64,000 nt of DNA from Rhizobium phaseoli (GTDB lineage: Bacteria > Pseudomonadota > Alphaproteobacteria > Rhizobiales > Rhizobiaceae), in contig NZ_ML133577.1 in NCBI RefSeq assembly GCF_003985125.1, positions 1 to 64,000 on the forward strand, given 5' to 3'. A program made the position numbers and the translations under genes. Each line of letters opens with the position of its first letter. Positions within the stretch are counted from its first letter, which is position 1. Shown one piece after another: positions 42,780 through 52,155 of the stretch. Below the pieces are notes generated by a model. That model made no database searches. It saw only the letters and a list, made by a program, of their open reading frames with translations, and was not told where the DNA came from.

Positions 42780-43655
42780 TCACATTCTCCGGTACCGCGC
42801 TCGAAATTGGCTTGGGCTGCAGCTTTCACGCTCGCGAAAGAGGCGCGAGAAATAAAACGGATCGTCGATGCCGATCCTGGCGGCGATGGATTCAATCTTT
42901 TCATCGCTGGTGGCCAGCAATTGCTTGGCTTGATCCATGCGGACACGGAGCTGAAATGCCTTAGGCGGCAAACCTGTTTCACTCACGAATCTGCGCCGCA
43001 GTGTGGCCGGCGACATTCCGTGCTCGACAGCGAAAGCAGCAAGGTCGAGCGGCTGTAGCGCCCGCCCCCGCAAGATCTCGACGATGTCGCCGGCATCAAC
43101 CTGGCGCTCGCTTGCCGCAGCGCTCACCTCCCTTGCGGCTGAGATTACGATGTGATGCAGCGCCGATGCCGCTGAGGCCTGGCCTAGAGGGGTGTCGTTG
43201 ATGAGGTCAGCGTGCAGAGATGCGAAGAGCCGCGCCACCTCCTCGACATGGCGCAGAGCCACGACAGGGTGCCGCTCAGCGATCAGGCGCAGGCGTATGA
43301 AATCCCGCGTGAACGAGCCGCCGAACAGCGCCCATCGCTCGTCCCAGCCGCCCTCATCCGGCCCATAGGAATGGAGGCGATTGGGAAAGAGCCAGAAGAG
43401 CGCCGGTCCCTCGATATGCCGGCGCACGCCGGCGGTTTCGAGAAAGCCCCGCCCGCGCTCCACCAGCACGACCGCAAAACTCGGGAGCTTCCTCCTCTTC
43501 ACGACGTGGCGCGCATGTTGTCTGCCGCTCCCGATGACAGCAAGCCCGCCAGCTGCGTCCAGCGGCGATCGATAGATGGCCTCAGCCGCTCTCACGCTGA
43601 GCGAAAAGTCCAGCTTTGACTTTCCTCCATGTCTTCCGGCCTTGTTATCGGTCAT
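42780..43655 (-). CDS. AraC-family transcriptional regulator
   Basis: The 291-residue protein has an N-terminal cupin-like arabinose-binding domain (VVLVERGRGFLETAGVRRH, about residues 60-110) and two C-terminal helix-turn-helix motifs (LDLAAFAVEHGMSPATLRRRFVSETG and IESIAARIGIDDPFYFSRLFRERESCSPSQFRARYR). ATG at 43655 is the likely start. It is divergent from a phytanoyl-CoA dioxygenase-like gene with only 36 bp between starts, so it probably controls it. Confidence 0.93.
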   Translation of the reverse strand: MTDNKAGRHGGKSKLDFSLSVRAAEAIYRSPLDAAGGLAVIGSGRQHARHVVKRRKLPSFAVVLVERGRGFLETAGVRRHIEGPALFWLFPNRLHSYGPDEGGWDERWALFGGSFTRDFIRLRLIAERHPVVALRHVEEVARLFASLHADLINDTPLGQASAASALHHIVISAAREVSAAASERQVDAGDIVEILRGRALQPLDLAAFAVEHGMSPATLRRRFVSETGLPPKAFQLRVRMDQAKQLLATSDEKIESIAARIGIDDPFYFSRLFRERESCSPSQFRARYRRM

Positions 43656-43691
43656 TTTAAGCGACAATAGACCAAGCGATGGACGGACGAA

Positions 43692-44612
43692 ATGTCAATT
43701 GCTGCAAATGTCGAGGCGCCAAAAGCCGACCTTTCCCTTGCCGCCCATGGCCGGACGATCCCGGCGGAAAGGCTTGGTCCGCTTCAGCCGACGGACCCGG
43801 CCATCGGTATCGACGCCATCCGCCACCGCTATGAGGAGGACGGCTATGTCTGGCTGAAGGGCCTTTTGCCGCGCTCCGAAGTGATCGATTTTCGCCGCTG
43901 GGTCTTTTCACGCCTTGCCAAAACCGGCCTGCTGGAGCCGGGCCATGATTTTGCTCTCGGCATCGCCGCCGCCGAAGGCGTCGACTGGAGCCTGGCCGAC
44001 CGGCGCCTGATGTCGATCGTCCGGTCGGCGGCTTATGAAGGCTTCTGCGCTCAGCCGCCGCTCGTGCGCTTCATGGACGCCTTTCTCCAGGGCATTTCCT
44101 ATCTCCATAAGCGCAAGCTGATGCGCTATACCAAGCCGGGCACGGCAACGGCGACCCCTGCCCATTACGATCTCGTCTATCTCCGCGGCGGCACCAGCCG
44201 GCTGGTGACTGCCTGGATTCCGATCGGCGATGTCCCGGCCGAAATGGGCGGCCTTATCTATCTCGAAGGCTCGCATGCCATCGGGCGGGGGATGGAAGCC
44301 GAATTCCGGCGCCGCAGCGGCGATCTCTCGCCGGAGGAGCGGATCAGCGCCTATAACAGCCATATGGCCGAAGGCGGCTGGGTCTCGAAGGATCTCCCCG
44401 ACATGGCCGAACGCTTCAACGCCCGCTGGCTAGCCGCCGATTACGAAGCCGGTGACGTGGTCCTGCACTCGCCCTACATGATCCACGCCGCCACGACCAA
44501 CCAGGACCGCGCCGGACGTCTGCGCCTCTCCACCGACATCCGCTTCCAGAACGTCGATGACGAAATCGACGCCCGCTGGAACAATCATTGGAGCCTCGGG
44601 GATATGCTGTAG
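43692..44612 (+). CDS. Phytanoyl-CoA dioxygenase (PhyH)-family protein
   Basis: PhyH-like enzymes are Fe(II)/2-oxoglutarate oxygenases acting on small or lipid-like substrates. The 306-residue protein has IRHRYEEDGYVWLKGLLP at the start, the iron ligands H-x-D in PAHYDLVYLRGG and His in SPYMIHAATTNQDRAGRLR (which also has the 2-oxoglutarate arginine). Length is normal. The divergent AraC regulator points to control by a metabolite. Substrate unknown. Confidence 0.9.
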   Translation: MSIAANVEAPKADLSLAAHGRTIPAERLGPLQPTDPAIGIDAIRHRYEEDGYVWLKGLLPRSEVIDFRRWVFSRLAKTGLLEPGHDFALGIAAAEGVDWSLADRRLMSIVRSAAYEGFCAQPPLVRFMDAFLQGISYLHKRKLMRYTKPGTATATPAHYDLVYLRGGTSRLVTAWIPIGDVPAEMGGLIYLEGSHAIGRGMEAEFRRRSGDLSPEERISAYNSHMAEGGWVSKDLPDMAERFNARWLAADYEAGDVVLHSPYMIHAATTNQDRAGRLRLSTDIRFQNVDDEIDARWNNHWSLGDML

Positions 44613-44854
44613 CGACGATGGCCGTGCGGGAAACGAAAAGACCCTGCGCCTATCCGATCGCCCCGAAGACTAGGCCGCCACCCGTATCCGGATTTCCGGC
44701 TGAATGCCTGACGAAGCCATGCCCGCGTGTCGTCGTGACCGCCTGTTCAGAGGAGCGGCAAGACAGCGTCGGCAATATCGACTAGACTGCCTGCGTCACA
44801 GCCTGCTGTGAGGAGGTCCTGTCAGGGCCGGCAGCCGTTGGCGCGGGGGATCCG

Positions 44855-46269
44855 ATGTCGGCAATTGCAACTCTGTTTCAGGAGGCCGCCCGGCTTGCGG
44901 CCGGGTTTCGGGAAACGGCCTTTGCCCGCCATATGCCAAGCGGCAATTACGCCACCTCCCTTGCCGTCTTCGACGAGCCGCTACCAGGGGCGGGCTCCGA
45001 TATGCTCGAAGTCATCCGGCAGCTCGCCGTTGGCGCCGAACCCGGACTGCATGCAACCACCGGTCCACGCTTTTTCGGCTGGGTCATCGGCGGCTCGCAT
45101 CCCGTCGGCGTTGCAGCCGATTTCCTCACCAGCGCCTGGGGCCAGAATGCCGGAAACCACGTCGCCGCTCCGGCTGCCGCTGCCGTTGAAACCATAGCGG
45201 CGCGATGGCTTCTCGATCTCCTGAAACTGCCGGCCGAAAGCTCGGTCGGCTTCGTGACCGGCGCCACGGTCGCAAATTTCACCTGCCTTGCCGCCGCCCG
45301 CGGCGAGCTGCTGCGAAAGGTTGGCTGGAATGCCGATGCCGACGGCCTGTTCGGCGCGCCTGAGATCACCGTGCTGATCGGCGACGACGCCCATACGACC
45401 GTCTTCTCCGCGCTTCAGTTCCTGGGTCTCGGGCATGACCGTGTGCTGCGCCTGCCCACCGACGCGATGGGCCGGATCGACCCGGCGGCGCTTCCCGGAG
45501 CGCTTGACGCGATCACCGGTCCCTTGATCGCCGTTCTTCAGGCCGGTCAGATCAATACCGGCGCTTTCGACGATTTTGACAGGCTCATCCCGCCGCTGAA
45601 GGCGAAAGGCGCCTGGGTGCATGTCGACGGCGCCTTCGGGCTGTGGGCACAGGCATCGGCGAAGGTGCGCCATCTCAGCCGGGGCATCGACGGGGCCGAC
45701 AGCTGGGCAACCGACGGCCACAAATGGCTGCAGACGCCCTATGACTGTGGCTATGCGATCGTCCGCGATGAACTCGCCCACCGCCGCGCCATGACGATCG
45801 CCGCAAGCTACCTGCCGCTCGCCGGCGAAGGCGAGCGTGATCCCTCCCATTACGTGCCGGAGCTTTCGCGACGGGCGCGCGGTTTCGCCACCTGGGCGAT
45901 GCTGAAACATTTCGGCCGCAACGGCATCGAAACCCTCATCGACCAATGCTGCGCCTCGGCCCGCCTGATGGCCGACGGCTCGCACGCGAACCCGGCATCG
46001 CCATCCTGAACGAGGTGGCGCTGAACCAGCTCGTCGTCCGTTTCGGAGTCGATTGCCCGGACGACGAAAGCAACGCGCTAACACGAAAGGCGATCGAAAA
46101 GATCCAGTCGGACGGCATCCTCTTCGCCGGTGGCGCCAAATGGCGCGGCCGCGACGTCCTGCGCCTCTCCGTCACCAATTTCCAGACGACATCGGACCAG
46201 GCGGAACTGGCTGTAGAAAGCATCATCGCTGCGTTCAGGAGCGTCAGCAATGACGCTTTGCGGCGCTAA
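44855..46269 (+). pseudogene. PLP-dependent (group II) decarboxylase gene with frameshift
   Basis: The frame from ATG at 44855 carries the PLP fold: FVTGATVANFTCLAAAR, HVDGAFGLWAQA, and the PLP lysine in DSWATDGHKWLQTPYD. It breaks at 45977, where LMADG must change frame to continue LAREPGIAILNEVALNQLVV to 46269. The length is 1415 nt, one short of 472 codons; GGG instead of GG at 45977-45978 restores the frame (471 aa). The family decarboxylates amino acids such as aspartate, glutamate or tyrosine. Pseudogene or read error. Confidence 0.88.
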
Positions 46270-46305
46270 ACTGGTTTGGCATGTGGAGGGCAGCCATCCT
46301 CGCCA

Positions 46306-46728
46306 TCATCGTCGCACGGCAATGACGGAGCTTGCCCGATAGCGCGACAGCTGAACCCGGTTGGATTGATTGCCGCCGAACAGATAGACGTACTGACGCC
46401 GCTGGTCGAAGTGATCGAACAAACTGACATGGAATCGCCTGCCGCTTCGGATCACCACCACATCTCCCCGCCTGGCGAAGCGGAAGAAGACGGGCTTACC
46501 GAAGTTTCTCCAGGACACCGCCATATTTGGATTTGCCGGCGGCTCCCGCGAGGATCGTTTGGCGATGAAGGCAAGAAAGGCGCCGCACCACGACGTTCTG
46601 CGGGGATTGATGTCGAGGAAAGAGATGGAGCGTTCGTGCATGCGGTCGTATTTGGAAGCCGTACCCAACATATCGGCCTCACAGGGGATGGCGAAAAGCG
46701 TGAGGGCCATGACGAGAATAATTTTCAT
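46306..46728 (-). CDS. Secreted NlpC/P60-like (TIGR02594-type) cysteine peptidase
   Basis: The 140-residue protein has a Sec signal peptide (MKIILVMALTLFAIPCEADM) and a small papain-like domain: RRTSWCGAFLAFIAKR (nucleophile Cys48 in WCGAF), GDVVVIRS, then FHVSLF (His), and the C-terminal block GGNQSNRVQLSRY typical of TIGR02594 proteins. They are predicted to hydrolyse or bind peptidoglycan. Length is short but complete. Convergent with the decarboxylase gene. Confidence 0.8.
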   Translation of the reverse strand: MKIILVMALTLFAIPCEADMLGTASKYDRMHERSISFLDINPRRTSWCGAFLAFIAKRSSREPPANPNMAVSWRNFGKPVFFRFARRGDVVVIRSGRRFHVSLFDHFDQRRQYVYLFGGNQSNRVQLSRYRASSVIAVRR

Positions 46729-47085
46729 TGTTTCTCACCATTGTTTGGACAATTTGGAACATCCGAAATGTGGCGAAGAAAAAATCGCGGCCGGGAACGT
46801 ATATTTGAATCATGGCGGCAATTAGAAACAATCTGGCGGCGAATTTTTCTAAATTGCGCAGACAATCCCGCGGCATTCAAAATGCAATACTGTCTCGAAA
46901 ACGGTCATCTCGGAAGGTTCGGCCTATCGCAGACGAAACCAGAATCCTACCGCAGGAAGGGCCATCGTCGACAAGCCACATTGGACGACGTCGCATAACA
47001 CCGTCATCGCCCGCAGGACTTATAGTTCCAACGACACGGATAATACTTTCGGCAGAGACGGCAATACGTCGTGGGACTTGCGAGA
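46729..47085. other. 357-bp gene-free region
   Basis: No gene with a family match. It probably holds the promoter of the peptidase-like gene (AT-rich, with the small repeat attgt...acaat near 46740). A long frame at 46812 runs antisense into the antiporter gene and lacks a ribosome site. Confidence 0.45.
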
Positions 47086-48669
47086 TCAGGCCTTGGAGGA
47101 GATCGCACTCAGCTCCTCAAGATCGAGATCGCGCTCCAGTTCGTGCAATGTCTCGTCATCGATCTCGCCGGCGCGATGAAGACGAATGAGTTCCCGGCGG
47201 CCGGTAGCGACCGCCTCGAGAACGACGTCGAAATGCGCATGGAGCATCGGCACGTAGTGTTCCGTCCGCGCGGCATAGTCGACGATAGCTGTCGCTCTGC
47301 GCTGGTATCGCTCCAGCAATTGAGGATGAATAAGCTTGCCATCTGCGTCATAGGCGAGGTTTTGGACGGTCCCAAGCTGCGCCTGCGCCATGGCGGCTTC
47401 AGCCTGGCTCATTGTCAGTCGCGCGCTTTCGGACTGCGGCTCCACCAACCCCGCCCAGGCGATCACTTGCCCCAGTGTCGTGCCCTGGACAAGCACCGTT
47501 CCGAGGATGACGGCGAACGATGTGACGAGGATGAAGTCGCGGCCCGGGAATGTCTCGGGCAGGCTGAGGGCCAGGGCGAGCGTCACCACGCCACGCACAC
47601 CCGCCCAGCCCAGCACGGCAGCGCCGCCGGCGCCAATCGGATGTGCGTGTTTCGAGCCGAAGGCGGCACAGAGCCTGATGAGGAGATCAGAGCCAAAGAC
47701 CCAGGCAAAACGCGCGATCACCAGCGTCACGAGGATCGCCAGCATCGGCAGCCCCATGGTCGCAATCACAGTGGCGAAGCCGCCGCCGCGCTCGACTACG
47801 TCGCGAAGCGACAGCCCGATCAATGTGAAGACCGCGGCTTCCATCAGGAAGATCATCACGGTCCAGAACGATGTGCCGCGCATGCGCATGGCCGCTGAAA
47901 AGACGGTATGTTGGTGCCAGGAGGCGATCAGTCCTGTTGTCACGGTGGCGATGACGCCGGAAACATGCAGCAGTTCGCCGAGCAGATAGGATATCCAGGC
48001 AAGCAGCACCGTGGCGGCGATGATGAGATATTCGTCGCCGAGACGCCGGACAAGCTTGACCCATGTCGCGCCCACCGCCAAGCCGACAACGGCGCCGCCG
48101 AGCGCCAGCACCAAGAAATTGCCGACCGCCTCCATCGCGCCGAATGTTCCGGTCGCGGCGGCGGCAACGGCGAAACGGAAGAGAACCAGGCCGCTCGCAT
48201 CATTGAGCAAGCTCTCGCCTTCGAGCAGGATCTGAATTCGCCTCGGCAGCCTGACACGCTCCAGCACGGCGCGTGCTGACACCGCATCCGGGGGCGAAAC
48301 GATGGCGCCGAGCGCTGCGCAGGCAGCCCAGGGAAGTGATGGAAAGAGGAGATGGGTCGTCACCGCCACGACGGCGCACGTGAACAACACCGCACCGACG
48401 GCGAGCGAAGCGATGCCGATCATATGGCGCCGCAGGCGCGCCAGCGCGATGGCCCAGGCGCCATCCATCAACAGCGGCGGCAGGAAAATGACGAGCACCA
48501 GCCCGGGATCGACGATGATCGCCGGCAGCCCCGGCACGAAGGCGAGCAAAGAGCCACCTGCCAGCAGCGCGACGGAGGGCGGCAGTCCGAGCCTGTGGGC
48601 GGCGTAGTGCAGCGCGATGATCGCAAGGAACATCGCGATGACAAGCTCGAACAATTGGGTTGGTTCCAT
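47086..48669 (-). CDS. CPA1-family Na+/H+ antiporter
   Basis: The 527-residue protein (ATG at 48669) has about 12 membrane helices and the marks of NhaP/CPA1 antiporters: GIASLAVGAVLF, the ion-binding pair N-D in LLEGESLLNDASGLVLF, and RGVVTLALALSLP. A cytosolic C-terminal tail of about 140 residues follows (EHYVPMLHAHFDVVLEA region), perhaps regulatory. It exchanges Na+ or K+ for protons and helps pH and salt tolerance. Divergent from kup, suggesting a cation-homeostasis pair. Confidence 0.92.
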   Translation of the reverse strand: MEPTQLFELVIAMFLAIIALHYAAHRLGLPPSVALLAGGSLLAFVPGLPAIIVDPGLVLVIFLPPLLMDGAWAIALARLRRHMIGIASLAVGAVLFTCAVVAVTTHLLFPSLPWAACAALGAIVSPPDAVSARAVLERVRLPRRIQILLEGESLLNDASGLVLFRFAVAAAATGTFGAMEAVGNFLVLALGGAVVGLAVGATWVKLVRRLGDEYLIIAATVLLAWISYLLGELLHVSGVIATVTTGLIASWHQHTVFSAAMRMRGTSFWTVMIFLMEAAVFTLIGLSLRDVVERGGGFATVIATMGLPMLAILVTLVIARFAWVFGSDLLIRLCAAFGSKHAHPIGAGGAAVLGWAGVRGVVTLALALSLPETFPGRDFILVTSFAVILGTVLVQGTTLGQVIAWAGLVEPQSESARLTMSQAEAAMAQAQLGTVQNLAYDADGKLIHPQLLERYQRRATAIVDYAARTEHYVPMLHAHFDVVLEAVATGRRELIRLHRAGEIDDETLHELERDLDLEELSAISSKA

Positions 48670-48883
48670 CTGCCTCGCCCCCGGCTCGGAAACTGATTTC
48701 GAATGCCTACAACAAAATATCCCGTATCGAAATCGTTTCATTCGGGCCGTGTTCCAGGCCATCATGTGGGCCCGCGTCTGGCGCCTGGCCGTCACGAAAA
48801 GTTTGCATCAGCGTCAATTTACTTGCCGTTCTCCAATGCGGCATATGTTTCTGTATGTAAGCAAGCGGCATGAGCGGGGGACT

Positions 48884-50785
48884 ATGACTTCAACACATGC
48901 AGACAAGACCGGTGACGCCGGCAGCCGGAGCGGCTTTGTCGGATTGGTCGTCGGCGCGATAGGCGTCGTCTACGGCGATATCGGCACCAGCCCGCTCTAT
49001 GCCTTCCGCGAGGCGCTGAGGCCCTTTGCCGCCGATGGCATACACGAGCCGGAGGTGATCGGTCTGATTTCGCTGATGGTCTGGACGCTCACCGTCATCG
49101 TGACCTTCAAATATGTGCTGTTCCTTCTCAGGGCCGACAATGACGGCGAAGGCGGAACCCTCTCGCTTCTCGCTCTGCTGATGAAGAAGATGGGGCGAAA
49201 CGTGCCGGTACTGTTCTTCGCCGGCCTGATCGGGGCGGCCCTTTTCATCGGCGATGCGATGATCACGCCTGCCCTGTCGGTGATGTCGGCGCTCGAGGGC
49301 TTAAAGCTGGTTACGCCGACTTTTGCCGACTACGTCCCGCTTGCCTCAGCTGCGATCATGATCGTTCTCTTTGCCGTTCAGTCGAGGGGCACGGCCGCCG
49401 TCTCAATCTTTTTCGGGCCGATAACAGTTTTGTGGTTTCTGGCCATGGCAGCCGGCGGCCTCATCCATATCGGCGACGATTGGAGGATCCTGGCCGCGCT
49501 CAATCCGATCAACGCGCTCTCATTCCTCGCCCATGCCGGTACCGTCGGCCTGATCGTGCTCGGCGCCGTCTTTCTGACGGTGACGGGCTGCGAAGCGCTT
49601 TATGCCGATCTTGGACATTTCGGGCGGCGGCCAATCCAGACGGCCTGGTTCGTGCTCGTCTTTCCGGCATTGCTCCTGAACTATCTCGGCCAGGGCGCGC
49701 TGGTTCTCGCCCATCCCGAAACGGCGACCAACCCGTTCTTTCTGATGTATCCCGACTGGATCTTGCTGCCGGTGGTCATTCTGGCGACGATGGCAACGAT
49801 CATTGCCAGCCAGGCTGTCATAACAGGCGCGTTTTCGCTCGCCCGCTCGGCGGTCCATCTCGGCTTCCTGCCAAGACTGCGCATCAAATTCACCTCGGAA
49901 ACTAACACCGGCCAGATCTACGTGCCGAGCGTCAATCTTCTGCTGTTGGTCGGCGTCCTGATGCTGATCCTTTCCTTTGGCGACTCCGAGTCGCTCGCGA
50001 CCGCTTACGGCATCTCTGTGACCGGGACCATGGTCATCTCAACCATGCTGGTCTTTCAATTCCTCCGTGTCGTCTGGGGCTACTCCCTCGTGCTCGCCGC
50101 CGCCCTGCTGCTGCCGCTCTTCGCCATCGAAGTCATGTTCCTGGCGGCCAACCTGATGAAGATCTACGACGGCGGCTGGGTTCCGGTTGCCCTCGCCTTG
50201 GCGATCATGATTTTGATGTGGACCTGGACCCGCGGGCAGGCCTACCTGAAGAGACTGCGCGCCAACAATGAGATCCCACTCGATTCCTTCATCCGTTCGA
50301 TCGAGCGAAAGTCCGACCATGCACCGGTCACCGTGCCGGGAACGGCAGTCTTTCTGACCAGCGTCCCCGACCGGACGCCGAACGTTCTGCTGCACAATCT
50401 CAAGCACAACCATGTGCTCCACCAACAGAACGTGATCCTGACCGTCTGGACCGAGGATGAACCCTACGTCCCTGACAACAGACGCATCAAAATCAGTCAG
50501 CTCTCGCCGCGTTTCGTGCGCCTGGACATCACCTTCGGCTTCATGGACGACCCCGATGTCACCAGGGCCTTGGCACTCTGCCGGGAGGGAGGGTTCAAGT
50601 TCGAGATCATGAAGACTTCCTTCTATCTCGGTCGCCGCAACCTCGTCAGGACCCCCAACACCGGGCTACCCGGCTGGCAGGAACGGATCTTCATGGCGCT
50701 GGAGGGCTTGGCAATCGACCCGTCCGATTATTTCAACTTGCCTTCAAATCGCGTCGTCGAACTTGGCGAACAGATTGCCATTTGA
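48884..50785 (+). CDS. kup: Kup-family low-affinity potassium transporter
   Basis: The 633-residue protein has the Kup pattern: VVGAIGVVYGDIGTSPLYAF at residues 17-36, LIGAALFIGDAMITPALSV, GCEALYADLGHFG, and a hydrophilic C-terminal domain (HNLKHNHVLHQQNVILTV, DITFGFMDDPDV, YLGRRNLV). Kup imports K+ with protons. ATG at 48884 follows gcggggg. It stands between the divergent antiporter and the intradiol dioxygenase. Rhizobia often have several kup copies. Confidence 0.95.
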   Translation: MTSTHADKTGDAGSRSGFVGLVVGAIGVVYGDIGTSPLYAFREALRPFAADGIHEPEVIGLISLMVWTLTVIVTFKYVLFLLRADNDGEGGTLSLLALLMKKMGRNVPVLFFAGLIGAALFIGDAMITPALSVMSALEGLKLVTPTFADYVPLASAAIMIVLFAVQSRGTAAVSIFFGPITVLWFLAMAAGGLIHIGDDWRILAALNPINALSFLAHAGTVGLIVLGAVFLTVTGCEALYADLGHFGRRPIQTAWFVLVFPALLLNYLGQGALVLAHPETATNPFFLMYPDWILLPVVILATMATIIASQAVITGAFSLARSAVHLGFLPRLRIKFTSETNTGQIYVPSVNLLLLVGVLMLILSFGDSESLATAYGISVTGTMVISTMLVFQFLRVVWGYSLVLAAALLLPLFAIEVMFLAANLMKIYDGGWVPVALALAIMILMWTWTRGQAYLKRLRANNEIPLDSFIRSIERKSDHAPVTVPGTAVFLTSVPDRTPNVLLHNLKHNHVLHQQNVILTVWTEDEPYVPDNRRIKISQLSPRFVRLDITFGFMDDPDVTRALALCREGGFKFEIMKTSFYLGRRNLVRTPNTGLPGWQERIFMALEGLAIDPSDYFNLPSNRVVELGEQIAI

Positions 50786-50864
50786 AGCCTGACATTGCCT
50801 GGAATTAACTGGAAGCCTCGGCCCATCCTCCTTACACGCTAAGCCTTGAAGCCGAGGAGAATAT

Positions 50865-51641
50865 ATGAAAAGGCGGACCATTGTGTTTGGCGGTGCGGCG
50901 ATTGTCGCATCATCCGTCGCTGCGGTGGCAATCTGGCCGCGGCGGCAAATCGTCATGGCCGCCAGGACATTCGACTGGAAGGGCACTGATTTCCTCAGCG
51001 GTGGCACACGGTCTGTTGCTTTGGAAAAGCTGCCCGCGCCGCGCTTCCGGACGCGCCCGAATTGCGTCGCGACCGTCGCCCAGACCCTTGGCCCCTGCCA
51101 TGTCGACGACATCCCTGCTCGTCAGGACGTCAGCGAAGGGAAGGCTGGGTTGCCCTTGCGGCTGGCCGTCCGCATTGTCCATGCAGCCGATTGCCGACCG
51201 GTCGAAAACGCCGATATCGAAATCTGGCATACCGATCACCGCGGTATCTACTCGGGCCGAGAAGCTGCAAACATGTGTACGCTCAACGATGCCGAGGCGA
51301 TAAGCGGGCTTGCCTTTCGCGGCCGCCAGCTGACGAATGCGGCCGGGCAGGCAAGCTTTCTGACGATCTATCCCGGATGGTACAAGGGCCGCACGCCGCA
51401 TGTTCACTGCCGCATTCTTGTCGAAGGCAGGGAACTTCTCGTCAGCCAGATTTATTTCGACGATGCGCTGAGCGATATCGTCTATGGCGGCCATCCCGAC
51501 TATTTCCAGCGCCCTCCCCGCGATACGCGCAACGATGAGGACGGCCTGATCCCGCAGGACGCCGTCGATCACATATTCGATTTCGAAAGGCTCGACAGCG
51601 GCGTGCTTTCCGCCACGATTACGATCGGTCTTTCCTCCTGA
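50865..51641 (+). CDS. Exported intradiol ring-cleavage dioxygenase-like protein
   Basis: The 258-residue protein has an N-terminal hydrophobic signal or anchor (RRTIVFGGAAIVASSVAAVA, with an RR pair near the start that could be a Tat signal), then an intradiol dioxygenase fold: ENADIEIWHTDHRGIYSG (Tyr ligand), FLTIYPGWYKGRTPHVHCRI (Tyr and two His ligands). These enzymes cleave catechol-type rings using Fe(III). A periplasmic form suggests action on imported or lignin-type aromatics. A single gene with no pathway neighbours. Confidence 0.85.
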   Translation: MKRRTIVFGGAAIVASSVAAVAIWPRRQIVMAARTFDWKGTDFLSGGTRSVALEKLPAPRFRTRPNCVATVAQTLGPCHVDDIPARQDVSEGKAGLPLRLAVRIVHAADCRPVENADIEIWHTDHRGIYSGREAANMCTLNDAEAISGLAFRGRQLTNAAGQASFLTIYPGWYKGRTPHVHCRILVEGRELLVSQIYFDDALSDIVYGGHPDYFQRPPRDTRNDEDGLIPQDAVDHIFDFERLDSGVLSATITIGLSS

Positions 51642-51729
51642 GCCTGTAGGAGCGAGAACCTTTCTTCCATCAGCCATGAAACCAGACGCAGGATTTCTGC
51701 GTACTACCTCTCGACCGCAGAACCTCACC

Positions 51730-51829
51730 AAAGCATGTCTCGCGAAAGGGTGCGGCGGTTTGGCGATAAAAACATGCGTAAAAACAATGACCTAAAGCGT
51801 GACAAGCGAATCTGAACGACACGCTTTAG
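51730..51829 (-). repeat. Rhizobial composite palindrome, copy B (inverted to copy A)
   Basis: Matches the repeat at 12431-12536 in reverse orientation, with the same CTAAAGCGTG/CACGCTTTAG arms and the nested hairpin. Differences in the inner stem are mostly single bases. Confidence 0.85.
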
Positions 51830-51853
51830 TTTCAGGCAGCGAGGGATGATGGC

Positions 51854-52135
51854 ATGATCAGAAAGGAAGGCATCGCCCCGATCGCAAGGCATGCCGCCGA
51901 ACAGGGGCTGGCCCGGCTGATGATGAAATTGCCGGCCACGCGGGCGACGATCAGAGCCGCCGCAGCAAGCCAGTCCCTTCTCTACGAGTTGTGCGGCGCC
52001 TATGGCGAAGCCTGCTCCGTCCTCGACCGCATGCGCAAGGATAGATCGGCCGATCCTGCGATCATCGCCGAATATGAGATCATTTGTGCGGAAATCGAAG
52101 CCGACGTCCAACGGATCCTGCTCGGCGACCGCTGA
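51854..52135 (+). CDS. Conserved hypothetical protein, 93 aa
   Basis: A soluble helical protein, MIRKEGIAPIARHAAEQGLA then a long helix to the end ERADVQRILLGDR-like (EIEADVQRILLGDR). It has two cysteines (CGAYGEAC, IICAE) and no motif of known function. Short rhizobial genes of this type occur near stress or metabolic genes. The gene ends 21 bp from the convergent beta-helix gene. Confidence 0.5.
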   Translation: MIRKEGIAPIARHAAEQGLARLMMKLPATRATIRAAAASQSLLYELCGAYGEACSVLDRMRKDRSADPAIIAEYEIICAEIEADVQRILLGDR

Positions 52136-52155
52136 GTGCCCTGCCGCGGCGACCC

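Noticed and set aside
44588..44785. 65-codon frame after the PhyH gene
   Set aside because: It begins inside the PhyH 3' end and has no ribosome site or recognisable pattern.
46276..46998. 240-codon plus-strand frame
   Set aside because: Opposite the signal-peptide-bearing NlpC/P60-like gene; the minus-strand gene has clear motifs.
47071..47898. 275-codon plus-strand frame
   Set aside because: Antisense to the CPA1 antiporter gene with its conserved membrane motifs; histidine- and arginine-rich shadow composition.
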